Assembly: GCA_947497185.1 (NCBI GenBank)
Contig: CANMFL010000004.1
Span: 124,001-188,000 of the forward strand
Source: an uncultured Paracoccaceae bacterium
GTDB lineage: Bacteria > Pseudomonadota > Alphaproteobacteria > Rhodobacterales > Rhodobacteraceae
DNA length: 64,000 nucleotides
Reading direction: 5' to 3'
Positions 9,383-17,806 of this stretch are shown piece after piece (position 1 is the stretch's first letter; each line of letters begins with the position of its first letter). Both the position numbers and the translations under genes were made by a program. Under the pieces are notes generated by a model. It searched no databases, had not been told where the DNA came from, and saw nothing but the letters and a program-made list of their open reading frames with translations.

Positions 9383-11268
9383 ACCGCCAAATTCAAGCCG
9401 GGTGGATGCCAACGACGGCATCACGCGCAATGCCGATCCAGCAGTTGGATCAGCCCTATTTTGATGCAACCGCACCTATTTCAGCGCCCGCCGGATCACG
9501 CACCGTTTGGTGGCGTGCGGCGACGTTTTTGCCCGCGATTGCAGCAACTGCCGCATTGATCGCAGCCTTCAGCGACTGGTTCGCGATGGACGGGTTTTCC
9601 GCATTTGAGGGCATCGTGATCGCCCTGATCGCGTTTACCTTTTTCTGGATTGCCTTGTCGGTGAGCACATCATTCTTGGGTGTCGCGAACCTGCTTTGGG
9701 CGCGTCCGCGTGTGGCCCCTGATAGCCCCGTCGCACCGATGAAAGTCGCGTTGCTCGTGCCGGTCTATAACGAAGACACGGCAGACGTGTTCGGCAACGC
9801 CGCTGCGATGTTGCAGGCGTTGGACGAGCAAAAGCACGTTCATAGCTTTGATTTGTTTATCCTTTCTGACACGCGCGATGCGGATATCGCGGCTCAAGAA
9901 GAACGTGCCTTTGCGGCGCTGCGTTCGCAATTGAACCTTGGCAGCGATGTTTATTACCGTCGGCGCGTCGAAAATGTGGACCGCAAAGTCGGCAATCTGG
10001 CTGACTGGGTTGAAAACTGGGGCGGCGCTTATGAGGCGATGCTGGTGTTGGATGCCGATAGCCTGATGGCGGGTGAAGCGATCATTGGCCTGACGGATGC
10101 GCTGGCGTGCGACCCTTCAGCAGGGTTAATTCAATCGTTTCCGACGCTGTTTGGTGCGCAATCGCTTTTTGGTCGCGTTCAGCAGTTTTCGAACCGCGTT
10201 TACGGTGCCGCTTTGGCCGAAGGTCTGGCGAAATGGACCGACCGCGAGGGCAATTATTGGGGGCATAACGCGATTATTCGCTCTGCCGCTTTTGCGTCCT
10301 GTGCTGGCTTGCCAAAGGTGGTGAACCGCAAAGGTAACGGGCGGTTGATCCTGTCGCATGACTTTATCGAGGCGGGTTTGCTGCGTCGTGCGGGCTGGTC
10401 TGTTCGGTTTTTGCCGCGCATTGGCGGGTCTTACGAAGAAGTCCCCGCGACCCTGATCGACTATGTTTTACGGGATCGGCGTTGGTGTCAGGGCAACCTG
10501 CAACACCTTGGTTTGATTGGCTCACGCGGGTTTCATGCCGTGTCGCGATTCCACCTGATCAGCGGTGCGATGGGCTATCTGATGTCGCCTGCGTGGTTTG
10601 CCTTGCTGTTAGTCTGGGCCTTGGTCGGCGACGGCGATCAAACCAACGCCATTCGCTATTTTTCCGGCTTTGATCCGCAAGTTAACTGGCCTGCCATGAC
10701 CGCTGGAAATTCACTGGCGATCCTTGCGTTTATGTACGGCATGTTGCTTGCGCCAAAGTTAATGAGCGCTGCCGCCGCGAGCCGTTCCGGTCTGAATATG
10801 CGCGATATGGGCGGTGCGTTTCAGTTCGTTGGATCGTTGATCGCCGAGATTTTGCTGTCGATTTTGTATGCGCCGATCATGATGGTTCAGCAGACGATTG
10901 CGGTGATCCGCACGGTCGTCGGCTATCAGGAAACGTGGACGCCGCAACAGCGTCGCGGCGGGCGCTATAGCTTTGGCGTGATGCTGAAGTTTCATGCCGT
11001 CGAGACGCTGATGGGGGCAACGATAATCGCAGGCATGACCCAAGGTCTTGTTAGTTTTTGGCTCATGCCGATTGCGATCAGCCTGATCGGTGCGGTTCCG
11101 TTGTCTGCACTGAGCGGTGTGAACCTAGGCGCAAAAGGTTGGTCGGGCCGTCAAATGGGCACGCCAGAACACCTGAACGCGCCTCGGATTATTCGCATGG
11201 CAATGGCTGAACGCGAACGGTTCGCGGCTGTGCTGGCAAGCCCCGACAAGGGCATTGCCGCGCAGTAA
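9358..11268 (+). CDS. opgH: glucan biosynthesis glucosyltransferase H
   Basis: The processive inner-membrane glycosyltransferase (GT2) that polymerises UDP-glucose into periplasmic glucan; 636 residues. Two N-terminal membrane helices (about residues 50-70 and 80-105) precede the catalytic domain. That domain shows KVALLVPVYNED, the metal-binding VLDADSLM, a later D in LSHDFIEAG, and a QRW-type DRRWCQGNL. Further membrane helices follow to the C-terminus. Start choice is uncertain: the ATG at 9358 is only one base from a GAGG, and the ATG at 9370 is 13 bases from it. It overlaps opgG by 25 bases. It ends two bases from the stop of the convergent esterase gene. Confidence 0.93.
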   Translation: MALQMDDLDRQIQAGWMPTTASRAMPIQQLDQPYFDATAPISAPAGSRTVWWRAATFLPAIAATAALIAAFSDWFAMDGFSAFEGIVIALIAFTFFWIALSVSTSFLGVANLLWARPRVAPDSPVAPMKVALLVPVYNEDTADVFGNAAAMLQALDEQKHVHSFDLFILSDTRDADIAAQEERAFAALRSQLNLGSDVYYRRRVENVDRKVGNLADWVENWGGAYEAMLVLDADSLMAGEAIIGLTDALACDPSAGLIQSFPTLFGAQSLFGRVQQFSNRVYGAALAEGLAKWTDREGNYWGHNAIIRSAAFASCAGLPKVVNRKGNGRLILSHDFIEAGLLRRAGWSVRFLPRIGGSYEEVPATLIDYVLRDRRWCQGNLQHLGLIGSRGFHAVSRFHLISGAMGYLMSPAWFALLLVWALVGDGDQTNAIRYFSGFDPQVNWPAMTAGNSLAILAFMYGMLLAPKLMSAAAASRSGLNMRDMGGAFQFVGSLIAEILLSILYAPIMMVQQTIAVIRTVVGYQETWTPQQRRGGRYSFGVMLKFHAVETLMGATIIAGMTQGLVSFWLMPIAISLIGAVPLSALSGVNLGAKGWSGRQMGTPEHLNAPRIIRMAMAERERFAAVLASPDKGIAAQ

Positions 11269-11270
11269 GG

Positions 11271-12107
11271 TCAATCTGGTAGCGCTTCGAACCAGTCGAA
11301 CATGTAAGTTGACCACCCCTGCGGGATTCCATGTCCGCCGGGGTGCAGGACGAATTCAAGCGCGGTTCCGGCATCGCATTCCTCCCATGTCCGGACCCAG
11401 AAATCGCCTGATGTGTCAAAGCTATCGGCACGCAATCCGTCGCATCCGTTTTCAGCCCGCCACAGGCCCATTGCGTGCCAAACATCGCCTTGTAGGATTG
11501 ATCCGCCGCCTAATGGGCGTCCTTCGAGAGGGACGGTTTTGTCTTTCCAGCCGTGCGTGTGCAACAGCTGAACCGGACCTGCGCAATCGGTCGGGTGCGG
11601 TCGCCAAAAGCTGCCACCGACGGGTGCATATGCCGCGAATGCTGTGGGGTCTTGGCACGCGATGTAGCTGGCGGTTGATCCGCCAATCGAGAACCCGCCG
11701 AGAATAATGCTGTCGCGGTCGATGCCAAAACGGGCGGCGGCATCATCAGCGATTTGTAGGAAAAACGCCATTTCGTCGCGTTGCTGCGGGCGGTCAGGGT
11801 GGAACGACCAACTGGTTCCCGAACGGCCGTTTTCGCGTTCCAGTCCGTTCGGCCCTATGACGGCGTATCCGCGTGCGTTTGCGTTGTCTGCCATGCTGCC
11901 CGAACGGGTCGATCCGTTGCCCGAACCGCCTGCGCCGTGCAGGAACATTAGGGCCGGAATATCACCGTCCGCCCCGTCGGGTAGTGCGATGTGATAGGTG
12001 CCAAGTGGGACCTCGCAAGGCTCTGGATCGGGTCCGCATCCGGCCTGTGCCGCCGTTCCGACAATTGTCGCGCAGAGCGTGGCGATGATTTTAGGTATCT
12101 TTGACAA
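11271..12107 (-). CDS. secreted alpha/beta-hydrolase, PHB depolymerase/LpqC-like esterase
   Basis: A 278-residue exported serine esterase with an N-terminal signal ending near TAAQA (about residue 21). The fold is of the polyhydroxybutyrate depolymerase/feruloyl esterase type: oxyanion segment FLHGAGGSG, nucleophile elbow GFSIGGS with Ser-140, LLHTHGWKDKTVP supplying the acidic region, and HPGGHGIPQGW with the likely catalytic histidine. Paired cysteines in the first 35 residues suggest a periplasmic or extracellular location. The start overlaps the 3' end of the upstream rhodanese gene by 17 bases, so the two are probably cotranscribed. Actual substrate unknown. Confidence 0.83.
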   Translation of the reverse strand: MSKIPKIIATLCATIVGTAAQAGCGPDPEPCEVPLGTYHIALPDGADGDIPALMFLHGAGGSGNGSTRSGSMADNANARGYAVIGPNGLERENGRSGTSWSFHPDRPQQRDEMAFFLQIADDAAARFGIDRDSIILGGFSIGGSTASYIACQDPTAFAAYAPVGGSFWRPHPTDCAGPVQLLHTHGWKDKTVPLEGRPLGGGSILQGDVWHAMGLWRAENGCDGLRADSFDTSGDFWVRTWEECDAGTALEFVLHPGGHGIPQGWSTYMFDWFEALPD

Positions 12108-12552
12108 GTGGTAGTCCTCTCGCGATCCAGCCCGGCCCTGCGGCAGAGCCTAACATCCCTTCGGGGACGTCGATAATGTTGGTGAAACCGTATGTTATCA
12201 ATTGATTAGCGACGCGCGCAGACCGCACACCGCGTGCACAGATCAGGGCGATGGGCGCGGTCAGATCACCATCTGCAGCCTGTTGAACGCGCTTTGAAAA
12301 GTCATCGGCACGCAGGTCGATCCTGTGCGCACCCTCGCCAGTACCAGTCACGGCCCATTCGTCTGCGCGGCGTATGTCGATGAGGGTAATTTCGCCGGAA
12401 GCCGCCATTGCATGGGCTTCGGGTGCGGTCAGAATCCCGCCTGGAAAGCTTTCTGTCAGGGCAGAATAGAAGCTGTTTTTGCCGTCGACGAGAGCAAATC
12501 CTGCAGCGATTACAACAAGGGCTCCCGCCCCAAGAAACGCGCGTCGGTTCAT
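12091..12552 (-). CDS. Tat-exported rhodanese-like domain protein
   Basis: A 153-residue single-domain rhodanese with an N-terminal signal or anchor. The signal reads MNRRAFLGAGALVV, a convincing twin-arginine motif. The domain contains LIDIRRADEWAVTG and an active-site loop LICARGVRS with Cys-105, so sulfur transfer chemistry is possible in the periplasm. The gene overlaps the esterase gene downstream. No obvious partner is nearby, and the biological sulfur donor and acceptor are unknown. Confidence 0.8.
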   Translation of the reverse strand: MNRRAFLGAGALVVIAAGFALVDGKNSFYSALTESFPGGILTAPEAHAMAASGEITLIDIRRADEWAVTGTGEGAHRIDLRADDFSKRVQQAADGDLTAPIALICARGVRSARVANQLITYGFTNIIDVPEGMLGSAAGPGWIARGLPLVKDT

Positions 12553-12654
12553 GTGGGGACAGCGGATTTCGCAATGGTTTGATCGCGCATTTGGGTGCTC
12601 CGGCAGGCTGTGCGGTTGCTTCAGTCTACCGCAAGTCAGGGGCGCAAAGGCAAG

Positions 12655-13245
12655 TCACATCAGAGTGACACCGGCTTTTTTCATCCCTGCCTTAGCCGCG
12701 TCGAGCGACCCGTCAAAGTCAATTGCGCGGCAGAGGGTGGTGTTCACGGCCACCTTGTACCCGAGCTGGGCTGCATCAACCGCTGAAAAATTTACACAAA
12801 AATCGGTGGCAAGCCCCACCATCACAAGGTCGGTGATGCCGCGCGTTTGGAGATATCCATGCAGGCCAGTCGGCGTTTTGTGATCGTTTTCGAAGAAGGC
12901 AGAATAGCTGTCGATTGCGGGGTTATACCCCTTTCGAATGATCATATCGGCCGCGTCGGTGTTCAGGTCGCTGTGAAAGGCAGCACCAGATGTGCCTTGG
13001 ATGCAGTGGTCAGGCCACAAGACTTGGGGGCCGTAGGGCATTTCCATCATGCTCATGGGCGCTGCGTCGTGCGTCGATGCAAACGACGAATGTACGGCGG
13101 GGTGCCAGTCTTGCGTTAGAACTACCGCATCGAAACCCGTCATCAGCGCGTTGATCCCCGGCACAATCAAGTCGCCTTCGGTGACGGGAAGGGCACCGCC
13201 CGGGCAAAAGTCATTTTGGACGTCGATTACGATGAGGGCTTGCAT
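12655..13245 (-). CDS. pncA: nicotinamidase (nicotinamide deamidase)
   Basis: This converts nicotinamide to nicotinate and ammonia, feeding PncB; cytoplasmic, 196 residues. The isochorismatase-like fold shows Asp-8 in VIDVQNDFCPGGAL, metal-binding TQDWHPAVHSSF and WPDHCIQGTSGA, and the nucleophile segment GLATDFCVNFSA. I start at the ATG at 13245, because AAAGGA lies six bases upstream on the minus strand; an in-frame start seven codons earlier has no such support. The opposite-strand neighbour at 13406 shares the spacer. pncB is on the same strand at the left edge of the window. Confidence 0.93.
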   Translation of the reverse strand: MQALIVIDVQNDFCPGGALPVTEGDLIVPGINALMTGFDAVVLTQDWHPAVHSSFASTHDAAPMSMMEMPYGPQVLWPDHCIQGTSGAAFHSDLNTDAADMIIRKGYNPAIDSYSAFFENDHKTPTGLHGYLQTRGITDLVMVGLATDFCVNFSAVDAAQLGYKVAVNTTLCRAIDFDGSLDAAKAGMKKAGVTLM

Positions 13246-13405
13246 GGTAAATCCTTTGTTAATCACGGCGAATTTGCCCTATCTCTCGGCGGAAGTCACC
13301 CACATCAGCCGACTGTTGCCGATGAATTTTGCTCTAACGTGGGGACAGGGCTTGGCAGGCTGGTCAGTTTAAACTATCGCCGCGTTTTTACATTTGGAGA
13401 ACGTG

Positions 13406-14656
13406 ATGTTTCCGCAAACGCTAGGCATTGATTTCGGAACATCTAACACCGCTGCGGGCGTTATGGCGGGCGATCGGCCCTATCTGATCGAAGTCGAAGC
13501 TGGAAAAACCACGCTGCCCACGTCCGTATTTTTCGACACGCAACGCAAAGTCACGACCTATGGATCTGCTGCAAACGCCGCGTTGATTGACGGGCGTGAA
13601 GGCCGTTTCATGCGTGCGCTCAAATCGGTTTTAGGCACGCCACTGATGCGCGAAAGACGGCAAGTTGCCTATGAAACGTTAACCTTAATCGAAGTTGTCG
13701 CGCGTTTTTTGCAAACAATCCGCGAACGCGCCGAAGCTGCTACGGGTCTGACGTTGAAACATGCCGTGTCTGGCCGTCCGGTGCTGTTCCATTCCTCGGA
13801 CGCCGCGCGAAACGAACAGGCGTTGGTCGATCTACGCGAAGCTTATGGGATCGCCGGTTTTGAAAGCGTCGAGTTTTTGTTCGAACCAGAGGCCGCAGCA
13901 CTCGCGACTGGCACGATGACAGGCCTTGGTTTGATTGTTGATATCGGCGGCGGTACGTCGGATTTTTCGGTCTTTACCCGCGAAGGTGGTGCGACCCAGA
14001 TTATCGCATCACATGGCGTTCGCCTTGGCGGTACTGATTTTGATAAATCGATCAGCCTCGCGCGGGTCATGCCGCTGCTGGGTCGTGGCGCTGAAATTCG
14101 CAATGACATGGGGGCTGGCACGTATCTCGCGCCCAATGCGATCTTTAATGATCTGGCGAGTTGGGAGAAAATTCCGTTTCAATACAATGCTGAAACCCGC
14201 AAGATGGCCACTATTTTTGCGAAACAGGGCATCGATAAAGCGCTGTTTAACCGTTTGTATGATACGCTTGACCTTGAGTTGGGGCATGACATCGCCTTTG
14301 CGGTTGAGCGCGGGAAAATCATGGTAAACAAACCCGATGCGCCAGACGCCGCGATTGATCTTTCGGTGTTGGAGCCAAAGCTACGTGCGTCCATTTCGCC
14401 GACGATGTTGCAAGACACGCTGTCCGATCATGGCGCAACTATCCGAAAATGCGCGAAAGAGACGATTGATCGCGCGGGTATTGGAACAGATAAAATCGGC
14501 ACCGTGGTTTTTGTTGGCGGCTCTAGTTTGATGCATGTCGTTCGCGATGAAATGCAGAACTTGTTCCCGAATGCAAAACTGGTGGATTCCGAAGCCTTCA
14601 CAGCGGTGGCTAGCGGCCTTGCCATGGCCGCGCATGCCGCAGATCAGCGGCGTTAA
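13406..14656 (+). CDS. short Hsp70-like (YegD-type) ATPase
   Basis: An actin/Hsp70 nucleotide-binding-domain protein of 416 residues. IDFGTSNTA near residues 7-15 is the phosphate-1 loop, IVDIGGGTSDFSVF is phosphate 2, and VVFVGGSSLMHVV near residue 375 is the adenosine motif. There is no substrate-binding or lid domain, so it is not DnaK, and it matches the YegD group whose role is poorly known. The start at 13406 follows GGAG by six bases; an upstream TTG at 13394 includes that site and is rejected. trhO follows on the same strand. Confidence 0.87.
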   Translation: MFPQTLGIDFGTSNTAAGVMAGDRPYLIEVEAGKTTLPTSVFFDTQRKVTTYGSAANAALIDGREGRFMRALKSVLGTPLMRERRQVAYETLTLIEVVARFLQTIRERAEAATGLTLKHAVSGRPVLFHSSDAARNEQALVDLREAYGIAGFESVEFLFEPEAAALATGTMTGLGLIVDIGGGTSDFSVFTREGGATQIIASHGVRLGGTDFDKSISLARVMPLLGRGAEIRNDMGAGTYLAPNAIFNDLASWEKIPFQYNAETRKMATIFAKQGIDKALFNRLYDTLDLELGHDIAFAVERGKIMVNKPDAPDAAIDLSVLEPKLRASISPTMLQDTLSDHGATIRKCAKETIDRAGIGTDKIGTVVFVGGSSLMHVVRDEMQNLFPNAKLVDSEAFTAVASGLAMAAHAADQRR

Positions 14657-14738
14657 ACCGCGTTCACCATCCTCACGAATTTGATGGTTTCGATTGGCTG
14701 GGCTTGCCCATTTCGCATGACAGGCGTAGTCCAAAGGC

Positions 14739-15644
14739 ATGTATATTGTCGCTGCTCTTTATCACTTCACCCGCTTTGCTGACCCTGCTGCATTGCGCGA
14801 ACCGCTTTTGGCATTGTGTCGTCATCACGGGATTGGCGGGACTTTGTTGCTTGCCCATGAGGGTGTGAACGGCACGATTGCTGGTAGCCGGAACGGCATC
14901 GATGCCGTACTTGCGCATTTGCGCGCGCTGCCGGGTTGTTCGGATTTGGAACACAAGGAAAGCCTGTCTGACACGCCGCCATTCAACCGCATGAAAGTGC
15001 GCTTGAAACGCGAGATCGTGACGATGGGCCAACCTGACGTCGATCCGCTGGCGGGCACTGGTCATTATGTTGATGCCGCCGAATGGAACGCATTAATTAC
15101 GTCACCCGATGTGGCCGTGATCGACACCCGCAACGATTACGAAGTGGGTATTGGGACGTTCGAAGGCGCGATTGACCCTGAGACCAAAAGCTTTGGTGAG
15201 TTCCCCGCATGGTGGGAAGCGAACAAAGATAGGTTTCATAATAAACGCATAGCGATGTTTTGCACCGGAGGCATTCGCTGCGAAAAGTCGACAAACTACT
15301 TACTCGGCCAAGGCGTTGAAGACGTTTACCACCTGAAAGGCGGTATTTTAAAGTATCTCGAAGAGGTCCCTGAAGAGGAAAGCACTTGGGATGGCGAGTG
15401 TTTTGTTTTTGATGCGCGGGTTAGCGTTGGTCATGGCCTCGCAGAAGGTCCGCATCTGCTGTGCTACGCATGCCGACGTCCAATTCTGCCCGAAGATCGC
15501 GACCGCCCCGAGTTCGAAGAAGGTGTTTCGTGCCACCAGTGTGTGGATGAAAAAACGGAAGACGACAAAATACGCTTTCGGGAACGTCAAAAACAGGTCG
15601 CTTTGGCACGTGCGCGTGGCGAGAAACACATGGGTAGTTTATAA
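14739..15644 (+). CDS. trhO: tRNA uridine-34 hydroxylase, rhodanese type
   Basis: A 301-residue YceA/TrhO protein. TrhO makes 5-hydroxyuridine at position 34 of certain tRNAs, the precursor of cmo5U or mo5U, using oxygen. The N-terminal UPF0176 domain (HFTRFADP, LLAHEGVNGTIAGS) is followed by a rhodanese domain with the invariant CTGGIRCEK and Cys-175. The tail holds four cysteines in CYACR and CHQC. The ATG at 14739 is preceded by AAAGG only one base away, so the start is not certain, but the homology begins there. It overlaps no gene, and AbrB starts six bases after its stop. Confidence 0.92.
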   Translation: MYIVAALYHFTRFADPAALREPLLALCRHHGIGGTLLLAHEGVNGTIAGSRNGIDAVLAHLRALPGCSDLEHKESLSDTPPFNRMKVRLKREIVTMGQPDVDPLAGTGHYVDAAEWNALITSPDVAVIDTRNDYEVGIGTFEGAIDPETKSFGEFPAWWEANKDRFHNKRIAMFCTGGIRCEKSTNYLLGQGVEDVYHLKGGILKYLEEVPEEESTWDGECFVFDARVSVGHGLAEGPHLLCYACRRPILPEDRDRPEFEEGVSCHQCVDEKTEDDKIRFRERQKQVALARARGEKHMGSL

Positions 15645-15650
15645 AACTCG

Positions 15651-16700
15651 ATGCAGTGGGCCGAACAGAAATATGTGGTGCTTGCGTTAACAATCGGTTT
15701 GGTTTTCGGGGGGCTCGGCCAGCTTTCTGGGTTGCCGCTGCCTTGGATGCTGGGTCCGATGATCGGGAATACCATCGCGGCGCTGCTCGGTGTTCCCATC
15801 AGAGGGCCGGATAGACTCAGGCCGCTGGTGATGCCCGTTATTGGTGTCATGTTGGGGTCTTCTGTAACGGTTGCGTTATTTTCGCAACTTGGAGACTGGG
15901 TCCTGACCCTGATCCTGCTTCCGATCTTTCTGGTTGCGGCTACTGGTATTTCCTTTCTCGTCTACAGCCGCATCGGTAAATATGACGCTGTCACTGCATT
16001 TTATTCCGCCATGCCCGGTGGATTGAACGAAATGCTTATGATGGGTGCTGCTGCGGGCGGTGATGAAAAACGTATTGCATTGGCACATGCAGCGCGCGTT
16101 CTTATTGTCATATTTTTCGTCGTAGTGTTCTACTGGCTCGCATTGGGGGTCACGAGCATCGGTTCGGCCGGCTGGATTGGCGTTAGTGAGTTAACTTACT
16201 TGGACTACGCAATATTTGGTTTTTGTATGATCGTCGGGGCATGGCTGGGCCAATTACTGAACTTTCCAGCAGCCCCAATTTTCGGTCCGATGCTACTCAG
16301 CGCCGCAGCGCATTTGATCGGTTGGGTGTCAATTGCACCGCCCACTGTATTTATTATCGTGGCCCAACTCGTCATTGGTACTGTCATCGGGTCACGATTT
16401 GTTGGCGTTTCTCCCGTCGCTGTCGCAAAAGACTTAGCCCTCGCCGTGGTTTCTGCGACCAGCATGCTATTGATCGCTATTGTCTTTGCGGAAATGATCG
16501 TTTGGACAACGGGAATGGGGATGAGCCAAGCCTTTCTTGCGTACTCACCTGGCGGGTTAACTGAAATGACACTTCTTACGTTAGCTATGAACCAAGATGT
16601 GACCTACGTCTCGGTCATGCACTTGTTTCGTATTACGATCGTCATCGCCATCGCCCCTATTGTTTTCGAACGCGTCGTGAAGCGTCGTTCACGGAGTTAA
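15651..16700 (+). CDS. AbrB-family integral membrane protein
   Basis: A 349-residue inner-membrane protein with about ten helices in two internal repeats. Each repeat carries the family's small-residue motif (LPWMLGPMIGNTIAAL near residue 32 and APIFGPMLLSAAAHL near residue 205) and a YSAMPGGLNEM or YSPGGLTEM element. The family has been labelled both ammonia monooxygenase and AbrB; neither label describes a proven function, and transport or regulation is speculative. Translation may be coupled to trhO. Its TAA stop shares bases with the stop of flgI on the opposite strand (TTAA at 16697-16700). Confidence 0.82.
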   Translation: MQWAEQKYVVLALTIGLVFGGLGQLSGLPLPWMLGPMIGNTIAALLGVPIRGPDRLRPLVMPVIGVMLGSSVTVALFSQLGDWVLTLILLPIFLVAATGISFLVYSRIGKYDAVTAFYSAMPGGLNEMLMMGAAAGGDEKRIALAHAARVLIVIFFVVVFYWLALGVTSIGSAGWIGVSELTYLDYAIFGFCMIVGAWLGQLLNFPAAPIFGPMLLSAAAHLIGWVSIAPPTVFIIVAQLVIGTVIGSRFVGVSPVAVAKDLALAVVSATSMLLIAIVFAEMIVWTTGMGMSQAFLAYSPGGLTEMTLLTLAMNQDVTYVSVMHLFRITIVIAIAPIVFERVVKRRSRS

Positions 16701-17806
16701 CGAACAATGAATTCAGCATGAAGCGCACCGCTTGCTTTAATGCTTTTCAAAATGTCGATCATATCACGTGGCGCTACGCCAAGCGCGTTTAAGCCAGCGA
16801 CGACTTCACTTAGCGACGTTCCTTCTCGAATTTCTGCGAGCCCGATCCCCGGCTTTTCTTCGATCCCAGCGTTTGTTCTGGGCACGACAACAGTCTCACC
16901 CGGTGAAAAAGGGTTTGGCTGCGATACGAGAGGGGCCTCTTCAATGCGCAGGGTCAATCCGCCTTGGCTCACCGCCACGCGACTGATGCGAACGTCATCC
17001 CCCATCACAATGGTACCTGAGCGTTGATCCACGACAACCCGGGCTCTGCGCTCTGGTTCGACCAAAACGTTTTCAATTTGACCCAAAGCATGTGCCGGTG
17101 ATCGCGCCTGTGTACCGATGATATCAATTTGAACGGTCCCCGCATCGAGCATCAAAGCAACTGCACGACCGAACGTCGCGTTTATGGCCTGCTCTATCCG
17201 CGCCGCAGTCGTGAAGTCAGGTGTGCGAAGCGCAAGACGGAGGGACGTTAATCCTGCGAAATCAAAATCAACCTCGCGTTCAATTATCGCGCCCGAAGGC
17301 ACAACACCAGCTGTTGGAACGCCCTGAGTGACCCGAGCACCTTGACCTTCAGCCGTCGCCCCACCTGCGATAATCGTTCCTTGCGCTACTGCATAAATTT
17401 CACCGTCGGCAGCGTTGAGCGGCGTCATAATCAAAGTCCCACCCAACAGGCTGGTCGCATCGCCGATTGCGGAAACAGTCACGTCCATTGGGCTACCCGC
17501 ACGCGCAAAAGGTGGCAGACTCGCGGTTACCAAAACGGCTGCAACGTTTTTAGGGCGGAACTCTTCGCCAGTGACATTCACCCCTAAGCGTTCGAGAATA
17601 TTTGTCATGATATCCTCGGTAAATGGTGCATTTCGCAAGCCATCGCCGGTCCCATTTAGTCCGACAACTAAACCATAGCCCAAAAGGTCGTTTGACCTAA
17701 CACCGTCAAATTCCACGAGATCCTTCAACCGAATTGGTGTTGCGGAGGCTACAACTGGAATGAGGCAGCACAAGACGCACGCCAGAAGCTGTTTTAATCT
17801 ACTCAA
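16697..17806 (-). CDS. flgI: flagellar P-ring protein FlgI
   Basis: The periplasmic P-ring subunit, part of the bushing around the flagellar rod; 369 residues with a signal peptide ending near VVASA (residue 22). Hallmarks are RLKDLVEFDGVRSNDLLGYGLVVGLNGTGDG, SLLGGTLIMTPL, a RARVVVDQRSGTIVMGDDVRIS segment and the C-terminal LNALGVAPRDMIDILKSIKASGALHAE. The start is a TTG at 17806 that overlaps the flgL stop (TTGA) and has GGGG eight bases upstream; no ATG is nearby. Last gene of the flagellar block here. Confidence 0.95.
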   Translation of the reverse strand: MSRLKQLLACVLCCLIPVVASATPIRLKDLVEFDGVRSNDLLGYGLVVGLNGTGDGLRNAPFTEDIMTNILERLGVNVTGEEFRPKNVAAVLVTASLPPFARAGSPMDVTVSAIGDATSLLGGTLIMTPLNAADGEIYAVAQGTIIAGGATAEGQGARVTQGVPTAGVVPSGAIIEREVDFDFAGLTSLRLALRTPDFTTAARIEQAINATFGRAVALMLDAGTVQIDIIGTQARSPAHALGQIENVLVEPERRARVVVDQRSGTIVMGDDVRISRVAVSQGGLTLRIEEAPLVSQPNPFSPGETVVVPRTNAGIEEKPGIGLAEIREGTSLSEVVAGLNALGVAPRDMIDILKSIKASGALHAEFIVR

